DNA of 64,000 bases from contig NZ_QPLK01000004.1 in assembly GCF_003340565.1 (NCBI RefSeq), positions 210,041-274,040 on the forward strand, written 5' to 3'. This document shows, piece by piece, positions 56,938 through 64,000 of the stretch. The notes beneath the pieces are model-generated. The model worked only from the letters and a program-made list of their open reading frames with translations. It was not told where the DNA came from and searched no databases. How positions within the stretch are numbered: the first letter of the stretch is position 1; each line of letters begins with the position of its first letter. Source of the DNA: Rhodovulum sp. 12E13 (GTDB taxonomy: Bacteria > Pseudomonadota > Alphaproteobacteria > Rhodobacterales > Rhodobacteraceae). The position numbers and the translations under genes are program-made.

Positions 56938-58659
56938 ATGCGCAGGACCCAGAAGACGCCGCACCGCGCCGCCGGGGAGGAGACCGCGCTCGCCGCCGCG
57001 TGGCGCGCTTCGGCCCCTGGCCTCGCTGCGGTCGTCGTTTTCGGCGCGGCCGTCAACCTGCTGAAGTTCGCCCTGCCGCTCTACCTGCTGCAGGTGCTCG
57101 ACCGCATCCCGGCGAGCCGCAGCGTCGAGACGCTGGCGCTGCTGACGTTGATGGCGCTCGCCGCTCTGTCCGCGGGCGCCGCGCTCGATATCGTGCGCAG
57201 GCGGATGCTGACCCACTGGGGCTACTGGATCGAGCGCCGCTTCGGCCCCGAGCTTGTGGCGCGGGGCCTCGGCGGTGGCGCCTCCGCGCGCCGACCAGAC
57301 CTCGACGCGGCGCTGTCCGACCTCGCCCGCATCCGCGCCTTCGTCACGCGCTCGCTCGCCGCCTGGCTCGACGTGGCGTGGGTGCCTGTGTTCCTGCTCG
57401 GGGTCGCCCTCGTCCACCCATGGCTCGGCGGGCTGGCGCTCGCGGCCTGCCTTGCGCTCGTCGCTCTCGCCGTCGTGCAGGACGCGGTTTCGGTCGAGCC
57501 GCGGCGCGCCTCGGGCGCGGCCGGGCGCGACGCCGGGGCGCTGCTCGCCGTCGCCGACCGCCACCGCGAAAGCATCGGGGCGCTGGGCATGTCGCCCGCG
57601 CTCGCCGAAAGGTGGAGCAACGCCGCGGCGGGACGGCTGGCCGAGCGCGAGCGGCTCGACCGCGACCGCGCCCTGTTCCGCGGGCTGATGCGGGCGCTCG
57701 GGCAGGCGATGCGGCTCGGCATGATCGGGCTCGGCATGTGGCTGTTCCTGCGCGGAGAGTTGACCCTCGGCGGCGTCTTCGCGGCGCGCGTCATGGCGGG
57801 CTTCGGCTTTTCGGTGGTCGAGGGGGCGGCGCGCTCGTCGCGGGCGCTCGGCGCGGCGCGGCGCGGCCATGCCGCCGTGCGTGCCGCGCTTGCCGTGCCC
57901 CCTGCGCCGGCGCCCGATCTGCACCCCGGCACCGACCGCGCCGCCCTCAGGGTCGAGGATGTCACCCACCGACACCCGGGCCAGAGGCGCGATCTGTTCA
58001 GGCGGCTGTCGCTGCGGGTCGCGCCCGGCGAGATGCTGTTGATCAGCGGCGAGGGCGGCATGGGCAAGACCACGCTCGCCCACCTGATCGTCGGGATAGA
58101 GTCGCCGCGCCACGGCCGCGTCTTTCTGGGCGACACCGACGTCGCCATCCTCGGACCGGAGGACCGGGCCCGCCTGATCGGATACCTGCCGCAGCATGTC
58201 GAGCTCTTCGCCGGCTCCGTGCGCGAGAACATCGCGGGCATGGAGCGTGGCTCGCTCGTCGACGTGACCGACGCCGCGCGGCTCGCGGGTGTGCACGACC
58301 TGATCCTCGGCATGCCCGAGGGCTACGACACGCCACTCTCGCCCGAGACGTTCGATCGCCTGTCGGGCAGCCAGCGCAAGCGGATCGCGATCGCCCGCGC
58401 CTTTCACGGGGCGCCCCGGCTGGTGCTGCTCGACGAGCCGTGGGCCAATCTCGACGCGCCCTCGCGCAAGATCGTCGAGGCGGGGCTGCGGCACCTCAAG
58501 GCGGCCGGGGCGATCGTGGTGGTCACGCAATCCTATCGCTCCGGCAGCCTGCACCGGCTGGCCGACACCCACCTGATCCTCGACGCCGACGGCTTCGGCT
58601 TCGCGCCGCCCGCCCGGGCCGAGCGCCCGGCGCGGGGCGCATTGAGGCGCGTCAAATGA
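56938..58659 (+). CDS. Type I secretion ABC permease/ATPase (copy 2)
   Basis: 573 residues, the usual PrtD-type length without an N-terminal extension. Membrane domain begins VVVFGAAVNLLKFALPLYLL. The nucleotide-binding domain has Walker A SGEGGMGKTTLAH (about residue 372), YLPQHVELF, a signature LSGSQRKRIAIARA with Ser in place of the second Gly (about 475), and LVLLDEPWANLD. The H-loop is VVTQSYR, Gln at about 531. It may work as a homodimer or pair with copy 1. The stop overlaps the adaptor start (ATGA). Confidence 0.9.
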   Translation: MRRTQKTPHRAAGEETALAAAWRASAPGLAAVVVFGAAVNLLKFALPLYLLQVLDRIPASRSVETLALLTLMALAALSAGAALDIVRRRMLTHWGYWIERRFGPELVARGLGGGASARRPDLDAALSDLARIRAFVTRSLAAWLDVAWVPVFLLGVALVHPWLGGLALAACLALVALAVVQDAVSVEPRRASGAAGRDAGALLAVADRHRESIGALGMSPALAERWSNAAAGRLAERERLDRDRALFRGLMRALGQAMRLGMIGLGMWLFLRGELTLGGVFAARVMAGFGFSVVEGAARSSRALGAARRGHAAVRAALAVPPAPAPDLHPGTDRAALRVEDVTHRHPGQRRDLFRRLSLRVAPGEMLLISGEGGMGKTTLAHLIVGIESPRHGRVFLGDTDVAILGPEDRARLIGYLPQHVELFAGSVRENIAGMERGSLVDVTDAARLAGVHDLILGMPEGYDTPLSPETFDRLSGSQRKRIAIARAFHGAPRLVLLDEPWANLDAPSRKIVEAGLRHLKAAGAIVVVTQSYRSGSLHRLADTHLILDADGFGFAPPARAERPARGALRRVK

Positions 58660-59951
58660 CCCGGAGCGACCCGCCCTTTCCCAGAGGCACGACCCTCTTC
58701 GGGGTGACGATCGTCGCGGCCTTCGTGCTCGCCTTCGGCGCATGGTCGCGGCTGGCGCCGATCGAGAGCGCGGTTGTCGCGCCCGGTGTCGTCGCTGCCG
58801 CGACGGGTCTGCGCGAGGTGCAGCATTTCGAGGGCGGGATCGTCGCCGCGATCCCGGTCGCCGCCGGCGAGCGGGTCGCGCACGGCGAGGTTCTGCTGCA
58901 GCTCGACGCGACCGGGCCGCGCGCCCGCCGGAACGAACTGCAGGCGCGGTTGTTCGAGGCGCTCGCCACCCAGGCCCGCCTGACGGCCGAGCGCGACGGG
59001 GCCGACGCGATCGCCTTTCCAGACGTGCTGGCCGGGCGTCTGGCCGACCTTGCCGCGCAGGACGCGATGGCGAACCAGCGCGCCCTCTTCGACACCCGCC
59101 GACGCCTGCATGCCGAGCGTCTCGACATCCTCGACCGCACACGCGAGGGGCTCGCGGCCGAGATCGACGGGATGCGCGGCCAGATCGTGGCGGGCGAGCG
59201 CCGGCTCGCCATCACCGACGAGGAACTCTCCACGGCCCGCGCCCTGCTCGACCGTGATCTCGCCCGTCGCTCGGAAGTGCTGCGCCTCGAGCGCGAGCGC
59301 GCGGAGCTTGAGGGCACCGTCGCCGAGACGCGCGCGGCCATCGGCGCCGCCGAGCAGCGCGCCGCCGAGGCCCGATTGCGGGTGGCCGAGCTGCAGGCCC
59401 TGCGCGCCACCGAGATCGCCGAGGAACTGCGCGCCGTCACCGCGCGCGTGCACGAGCTCGAACAGCAGCTCGCCGCCGCCGACGACGTGCTGCGCCGGAC
59501 CGAGATCCGCGCGCCGGTCGCGGGCATCGTCGTCGACATGTCGGTGGGCACTGTCGGCGGCGTGGTCGAGGCCGGGGCGACGCTGATGCGCCTCCTGCCA
59601 GAGGGAGACGCCTTCGTCGTGCAGGCGCGGATAGATCCGCTCGACATAGATCGCGTCGGACCCGGCATGCCTGCCACGGTCTGGCTCACCTCGCTCAACC
59701 GCCGCAGCCATTCGGGCGTCGGGGGGCGGGTCGAGACGATCTCGGCCGACCGGCTCGCCGACCCCGCGACGGGTGCGGCCTACTACCTCGCCCGCGTGGC
59801 GATGGAGCCGGGCGCGGTCGAGCGCAGCGGCGTGCCGCTGCAGGCCGGGATGGGGGCGGAGGTCATGATCGCCACGGGGGCGCAGTCGGCGCTCGACTAC
59901 CTCGCCGCACCCATCGCCCGCAGCCTGTCGCGCGCCTTTCGGGAAGAATGA
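58656..59951 (+). CDS. Type I secretion periplasmic adaptor, HlyD family (copy 2)
   Basis: 431 residues. One membrane helix (FGVTIVAAFVLAFGAWSRL), first lipoyl half EVQHFEGGIVAAIPVAAGE, a long coiled coil (about 85-285), second lipoyl half IRAPVAGIVVDMSVG, and the end LDYLAAPIARSLSRAFREE, closely similar to the end of copy 1. ATGA overlap with the transporter gene indicates stoichiometric translation. Confidence 0.93.
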   Translation: MTRSDPPFPRGTTLFGVTIVAAFVLAFGAWSRLAPIESAVVAPGVVAAATGLREVQHFEGGIVAAIPVAAGERVAHGEVLLQLDATGPRARRNELQARLFEALATQARLTAERDGADAIAFPDVLAGRLADLAAQDAMANQRALFDTRRRLHAERLDILDRTREGLAAEIDGMRGQIVAGERRLAITDEELSTARALLDRDLARRSEVLRLERERAELEGTVAETRAAIGAAEQRAAEARLRVAELQALRATEIAEELRAVTARVHELEQQLAAADDVLRRTEIRAPVAGIVVDMSVGTVGGVVEAGATLMRLLPEGDAFVVQARIDPLDIDRVGPGMPATVWLTSLNRRSHSGVGGRVETISADRLADPATGAAYYLARVAMEPGAVERSGVPLQAGMGAEVMIATGAQSALDYLAAPIARSLSRAFREE

Positions 59952-59971
59952 CATGCCCGGGGAGGGGTGAC

Positions 59972-61060
59972 ATGGCGGCCGCCTTCACAGCGCTGTTCGC
60001 CGGCGACGTGGGCTTTGGCGAGCACTTCATGCACCATCCGCGTGCCGCGCCGCTGCAGCGCAAGCTCGGGGCCGAGGGCCGTGCCGCCTCGCTTTCGGGG
60101 CTGGCCTGCCTGTTCGACGCCGCCGACGTGGCGGTGGCCAATCTCGAGGCGCCGCTGTCGGACCGGCCCGACCCCGCGCTCGCCGGCCGCAAGCCCGGCC
60201 TCGCCTGGTCGCAGCCCGAAGAGACCGCCGCCGCCCTGCGCGATGCCGGCTTCACCGCGCTGTCGCTGGCCAACGACCATGCCCTCGACTGCGGGCGCGA
60301 GGGCCTCGCCGAGACGCGCCGCCGCCTTGCCCGCGTCGGCATTCGCCCCTTCGGAGCCGGGCCCGGCCCCACGCTCGCCGGCCTGCCCTGGCTGGTGCCA
60401 TTCGAGACCGCGGGGCGCGCGCGCACGCTGGCCGTCTTCGGCGCCTTCGAGTATCGACCCGTCTACGACCACGCATTCCGCTGGTACACGAACCGGGGGT
60501 TGGCGGGGGTGGCCCCGCTCTCGCCCCTGCGGCTGCGACGCGACATCGCCCGCGTGCGGCAGCGCCTGCCCGAGCCTCTGGTCGTGGCGTTCCCGCACTG
60601 GGGCGAGAGCTACGCTCCGACCAGCGAGGCCCAGCGCGCCGCCGCCCGGCAGCTCGTCGCCGCGGGGGCCGACATCGTGATCGGGCACGGGTCGCACGTC
60701 GCGCAGGGCTTCGAGATGGTGGGGGGGCGGCCGGTGATCTACGGCCTCGGCAATTGCGCCTGGAACACGCCGGGCCGCTTCGGCATCGAGGGGGTGGCAG
60801 CGATCGGCCTTGTGGCCCTGCTCTCCTTCGGCGAGATCGGGCCACCGCTCCTGCGGCTCGTGCCGATCCTGACCGACAACGCGGCGACGGGCTTTCGCAG
60901 CCGCCCGTTGGGCGAGGCGGCATTCGCCCGCTTCGCCGCCGCGCATCGGGGCGGCTGGGCCACGGCTCGCGTGGGCGGGGCGCCCTGCCTCGAGCGTCTC
61001 GTGCCGCCCGGCGAGCCGGCCGCGCGCCAGGCGGCTGCATCGGCGTTCGCTCCGCCTTGA
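59972..61060 (+). CDS. CapA-family metallophosphatase-like protein
   Basis: 362 residues of the CapA/PgsA fold: LFAGDVGFGEHF, VAVANLEAPLSD, ALSLANDHALDCGREGLAET, FPHWGESYAPTSEAQR, DIVIGHGSHVAQGFE and VIYGLGNCAWN. Known members take part in poly-gamma-glutamate capsule production. No signal peptide is visible, so it may act in the cytoplasm. ATG at 59972 behind GGGGAGGGG. It closes the operon with transporter 2, so it may modify the exported product or a linked polymer. Confidence 0.85.
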   Translation: MAAAFTALFAGDVGFGEHFMHHPRAAPLQRKLGAEGRAASLSGLACLFDAADVAVANLEAPLSDRPDPALAGRKPGLAWSQPEETAAALRDAGFTALSLANDHALDCGREGLAETRRRLARVGIRPFGAGPGPTLAGLPWLVPFETAGRARTLAVFGAFEYRPVYDHAFRWYTNRGLAGVAPLSPLRLRRDIARVRQRLPEPLVVAFPHWGESYAPTSEAQRAAARQLVAAGADIVIGHGSHVAQGFEMVGGRPVIYGLGNCAWNTPGRFGIEGVAAIGLVALLSFGEIGPPLLRLVPILTDNAATGFRSRPLGEAAFARFAAAHRGGWATARVGGAPCLERLVPPGEPAARQAAASAFAPP

Positions 61061-61062
61061 GG

Positions 61063-61962
61063 CTAGTCGGCAGGCGCACCCACCGCCAGCCCCAGCGCCT
61101 CGGTCAGTTCGGCGGCGGCCAGCATGTCGCGCGAGGAATGGCCGATGCCCGGCGCCTCGACCAGTCGCCAGCCGAAGGGCAGCCCCCGCTCCGCCGCCGC
61201 CTCCCGCCCCGCGCGGAACACGGTCCGACCCCGTTCGAGCCGCGTCGCGCCCTGAGCGTCGGCCCACCGGTTGCGGGTGAGGTTCTGGGCGCCTGTATCC
61301 TCCTGCCCGAGATAGATCGTCACCGGCGCGGCGAGGTAGTGCTCCAGCGTCCCGTCCAGGGCTTCGTCCGGTGCCCCGCCGAAGCCGTAGGGGACGGGCC
61401 AGTCGGCGCTGGGCATCACGTGGGTCGCCGGGTTGGCCAGCACGATCCGCGCCACGCCCTCGGGCCGGCCATAGGCCGCGTAGCGCGACAGGAACTGCGC
61501 GCCGGCGGAGTGGCCGAACAGGTAGACGGGCGTGGCCGCTCCCTCGCGCTCCCGCACCCAGGCGACGAGATCGTCGACCGCCCCGATCGTCCACGCGCCG
61601 ACGTCGCGCGGGCCATCTGGGCCGACCAGCCCGCCCCTGTGGTAGGCCGCGTTGGGAAAGCGCTCCCGGTCGAAGAGCGGGCTGTAGACCGACATGCACA
61701 GCCCTCGTGCCGCGTCGCGCGCGCGGTCGCGGTAGGCCTCGGCGGTGCGCCCGGTCCCGTGGAAGACCAGCAGTGCCGAGGGGCGGGCGCAGTCTGCCGG
61801 CCGGTAGGTGAACACGTCGAGCCGGTGCGCGCCTATGGCCGCCTCGACCCTGCCCGCCCCGAAAGGCGCCACTGTATCGAACGCGGCGACCGGCGGTGGT
61901 GCGGCCGAGAGCAGCGCGACGGCGAGGAGCCCGGCGGGCAGCCTGCGGAGGGGGCGGGTCAT
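61063..61962 (-). CDS. Exported alpha/beta hydrolase
   Basis: 299 residues. Signal peptide (LPAGLLAVALLSAAPPPVAA). Core motifs: LLVFHGTGRTAEAYRDRA (oxyanion region), YLFGHSAGAQFLSRYA (nucleophile serine) and EAPGIGHSSRD (catalytic histidine). An esterase or polyhydroxyalkanoate-depolymerase-like role is possible; substrate unknown. It converges on the CapA-like gene with 2 bp between stops. The ATG at 61962 is the one that gives a normal signal peptide. Confidence 0.8.
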   Translation of the reverse strand: MTRPLRRLPAGLLAVALLSAAPPPVAAFDTVAPFGAGRVEAAIGAHRLDVFTYRPADCARPSALLVFHGTGRTAEAYRDRARDAARGLCMSVYSPLFDRERFPNAAYHRGGLVGPDGPRDVGAWTIGAVDDLVAWVREREGAATPVYLFGHSAGAQFLSRYAAYGRPEGVARIVLANPATHVMPSADWPVPYGFGGAPDEALDGTLEHYLAAPVTIYLGQEDTGAQNLTRNRWADAQGATRLERGRTVFRAGREAAAERGLPFGWRLVEAPGIGHSSRDMLAAAELTEALGLAVGAPAD

Positions 61963-62837
61963 GCCGGCATGCTCGCGCCTCGGGATTCGGGACGATCCGG
62001 TGCTGCCGGACCGGCGGACCGCGCGGTGCCGCCCGTCCGAGAGGTTCATCTTAGCATCTCTCACGAGGGCGGTGTAGGCGGCAGCGGTCTTTGGCCGGGA
62101 CGGGGGCGCGCGGCCGCGTCCTCCCGAAGAAAGAATGACTTGGCAACGGGCGGCGCTCGCCTCCGTGGCGGCCTCGGCTGTGCCCGGTTGCGGCGCGACA
62201 ACCGGCCTTGACGGCCGGCCGTTTCGGAGGCTTTGGCGGCAGCGGGGGCTTCGGCAGATCGAACCGGAGGGCGTCGAGCCTAGAGCGCGAGGCCGGCGTG
62301 AACACGGCGCGGCTGCAGGGGCTCGACGTGGCCGGCATGGTCTCGGCTCGGAGGGGAATACGCGGTCGCCATCGGCGCTTCGCGCGGCGTGGCGGGCACA
62401 GGCAGGTGCGGCAGGGCACGATGTCGATGCACCTCGCGCCGCGGGTCTCCGTCTCGGTCCTGGCCGCTGGTGCCCGCCCTGCCGCTCGGCGCGGCTGTCG
62501 ACGCGCAGGGCGGCGTCGAAACCCGCAGAGATCGGCGACAGCCCTTTACCGATGGCCTGCGCCGGTGTCGGCATTCGGGGTCTGTATGGCAGATTGATTC
62601 CACGGACTGTTCGGGACCATGCCGGTCATTTCCCCGATCCTGGATGAAGGGTGCGGCCACACCGGCCTGCGGCCATTGCAGATGTGGCCGCGAAACTTCC
62701 GAACGCGGCGCTTCTGTTACAGCGCGTCACTGCCAAGTGAACCTTTCCTCCCGCCTTCTCTCGTCATGGTGTTTTGGCAGATTTGGCGATGGGGCGTAGC
62801 TTGCGGAATGCACGCATCGCAACATGGAGGCGGAACC
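61963..62837. other. 875-bp gene-poor region, nothing firmly identified
   Basis: All six frames contain short open stretches but none has a convincing start, codon pattern or product. A minus-strand proline-rich string (DLPKPPLPPKPPKRP, near 62230) mirrors Gly/Phe repeats on the plus strand (GGFGGFGGSGGFG) and may be a gene remnant. From about 62590 the composition becomes less GC-rich, probably the msrB promoter. Confidence 0.45.
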
Positions 62838-63384
62838 ATGACCCGTCACGCTTCTCCCCTGACCCGTCGCGGGTTTCTCGCGTCCTCGGCCGTTGCAGGT
62901 ATCGGCCTCGGCACGGCAGGACAGGCTTCTGCCCCGAGCTTTCCGGCCAGCCCCGAATCCGATCCCTACACCTTCGAGATCACTCGCACGGAGGAGGAAT
63001 GGCGCGCACTGCTCGACGATGAGTCCTACGTCATCCTCCGGGGGGGGGCAGACCGAATTGCCGGCCTCGAGCGACCTGTGGACCGAGACGCGCCCGGGCA
63101 CCTACGGTTGCGGCGGCTGCAATCTGCACGTCTACTCCTCTGAGTGGAGAGTGCCGCTCGACAAGGGGTGGGTCTTCTTCGCGCATTCCGAGCCGAACAC
63201 CGTCCTGACCGGCATCGACTCGCCGCAAGAAGCCTACGGGATGGATCCGAACGCACCGGGAAACATGATCGAAGTGCACTGCCGGCGGTGCGGCAGCCAT
63301 CTCGGCCACATCCTGCTCGTGGAGGGCGAGCCGCTGCACTGCATCAACGGGCGCAGTCTGACCTTCGAGCCGCGCGACACCTGA
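62838..63384 (+). pseudogene. msrB: Peptide methionine-R-sulfoxide reductase MsrB with Tat-type signal, frameshifted
   Basis: ATG 62838 opens a twin-arginine-type signal (TRRGFLASSAVAGIGLG), then FEITRTEEEWRALLDDESYVILR. A run of nine G (63040-63048) shifts the frame; the protein continues in another frame as QTELPASSDLW, with YGCGGCNLHVY and CRRCGSHLGHIL (zinc cysteines) and the catalytic LHCINGRSL to TGA 63382-63384. With eight G the gene is exactly 182 codons. It may be a sequencing error, a broken gene or a slippage-switched gene. MsrB repairs oxidised methionine, here in the periplasm. Confidence 0.85.
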
Positions 63385-63408
63385 CGCCTCCCTCGCCTGC
63401 CCGCTGCA

Positions 63409-63440
63409 AGAAGGCCCGGCTTTGCCGGGCCTTCTTTTTT
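63409..63440 (+). terminator. Intrinsic terminator after msrB
   Basis: A perfect 12-bp stem, AGAAGGCCCGGC (63409-63420) with 63424-63435 around TTT, followed by a T-run. A classical Rho-independent terminator 25 bp after the msrB stop. Confidence 0.92.
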
Positions 63441-63468
63441 TCTGGACTCCGGGGCGACGAATTCGCGT

Positions 63469-63496
63469 AATCACGCGCACTCGCATGCGCGTGATT
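63469..63496. repeat. Perfect 11-bp inverted repeat
   Basis: AATCACGCGCA (63469-63479) pairs with TGCGCGTGATT (63486-63496) around a 6-base loop. It may be a second terminator, an operator, or a hairpin next to the IS insertion site. The remaining sequence to 63957 (about 460 bp) contains no recognised gene; it is less GC-rich than most of the window, with a palindromic GTTTCACC/GGTGAAAC-type context near 63510-63580. Confidence 0.5.
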
Positions 63497-63957
63497 CAAG
63501 ATCAATTGTTGTGGGTGAAACAGGGCCGATCGGCTTCCGCCATGTCACGTGTTTCACCGGGATCGGTAACATGTGAACCGGGGGCCGAGACCGATTGACG
63601 GGCAAAAGGTGCCGGAAATCAATAGCCTGACCAGTGCCGGGCCAATTTCGGAAAGGCGGGTGCGGATTTTGCGCGAAGGCCCCGCCCGGAGGGTCACGCA
63701 AAATCAAGTCGGCGTCATCCGCGAGGCGGTATTTCATGCGGTGTGCCGCCTTTGAACGGGGCCGGCGCAAGTCCTATTCCTGTGATCCGAAGTTCGACAC
63801 CTCCCGGGGGGATTTGTGAGTTCTGCGAGAGGCCGGTGGGGGGATTTCAAGGGGTTAGGTTGCGAGAGGGTGGTGAAGTGCGGATGTAGTGTCGTCACAC
63901 GTTTGGTGAAAATGCAGCATTGATACATGACGATGGGGCGACTACTGTCGCCACATC

Positions 63958-64000
63958 ATGTATACGCGCATCACGAAGAGCGGCGGGCGGCAGTATCTTC
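63958..64000 (+). mobile_element. Start of a probable IS1634-type transposase, cut by the window end
   Basis: The ATG at 63958 opens MYTRITKSGGRQYL, which resembles the N-terminus of IS1634-family transposases (MY.R...SGG..YLQLVE). Only 14 codons are visible. The preceding 60 bases include a dyad (TACATGA...TCATGTA) that may belong to the left end of the element. Confidence is limited by the short stretch. Confidence 0.5.

Noticed and set aside
55056..59951. A 1631-codon open frame on the plus strand across the second secretion operon
   Set aside because: Only its 3' end is real (HlyD copy 2). The rest is an Arg/Gly/Ala-rich shadow of the P-loop and ABC genes, caused by high GC content.
62135..62647. 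A 170-codon plus-strand frame upstream of msrB
   Set aside because: Composition is Arg/Gly-rich with no start signal or recognisable domain; equally long frames overlap it on the other strand.

Overview
The window is very GC-rich, densely coded DNA of a phototrophic alphaproteobacterium of the Rhodobacteraceae. The evidence is a Rhodobacter-type photosynthesis gene block with both pufQ and pufX and no pufC, spheroidene-pathway carotenoid genes, and PpsR/CrtJ-type TGT-N12-ACA operators. I cannot name the genus.

Layout. 1-635: remnant of an IS21-family element (end of istA, start of istB), followed by a stray membrane glycosyltransferase gene. 2088-22245: photosynthesis block, crtC-crtD (minus), crtE-crtF-bchC-bchX-bchY-bchZ-pufQBALMX-dxs (plus), an L-lactate dehydrogenase gene (minus), then idi-bchP-PucC-like gene-bchG (minus). 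The usual partners crtA/I/B, tspO, bchI/D/O, bchE/J, ppsR and bchFNBHLM are absent, so the cluster is split and rearranged compared with the textbook Rhodobacter order. 22439-31631: housekeeping genes (MFS transporter, murein endopeptidase, phytase-like protein, a queuosine-precursor transporter behind a candidate preQ1-I riboswitch, a structured RNA element with anti-Shine-Dalgarno repeats, ribosome rescue factor ArfB, an aminotransferase/kinase pair, pncB). 31746-44841: hybrid histidine kinase, pncA, trhO, HNH protein, flavoprotein, GST, a MoxR/VWA pair, a membrane-tethered winged-helix regulator and an outer-membrane barrel.

44928-61962: the most unusual region, a divergent locus with two complete inner-membrane type I secretion modules (two ABC permease/ATPases and two HlyD adaptors). 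One arm carries two large, acidic, repeat-containing putative substrates without RTX repeats. The other carries a LuxR-type regulator, a small unknown protein, an uncharacterised P-loop protein and a CapA-like metallophosphatase. I infer one surface- or matrix-export system under a common regulator; its substrate and function are unknown.

62838-64000: msrB with a Tat-like signal, broken by one extra G in a 9-G run; a strong terminator; and the first codons of a probable IS1634-type transposase cut by the window edge. Insertion sequences or their remnants therefore bound the window at both ends.

How the genes work together. crtC/D/E/F and bchC/X/Y/Z make spheroidene and bacteriochlorophyll; dxs and idi supply isoprenoid precursors; bchG and bchP attach and reduce the pigment tail; pufBALMX encode the core complex. 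Paired PpsR sites between crtD and crtE, upstream of bchC, and single sites around the bchG start point to redox/light repression. Hairpins between pufA and pufL and after pufX fit the known segmental stability of puf mRNA.
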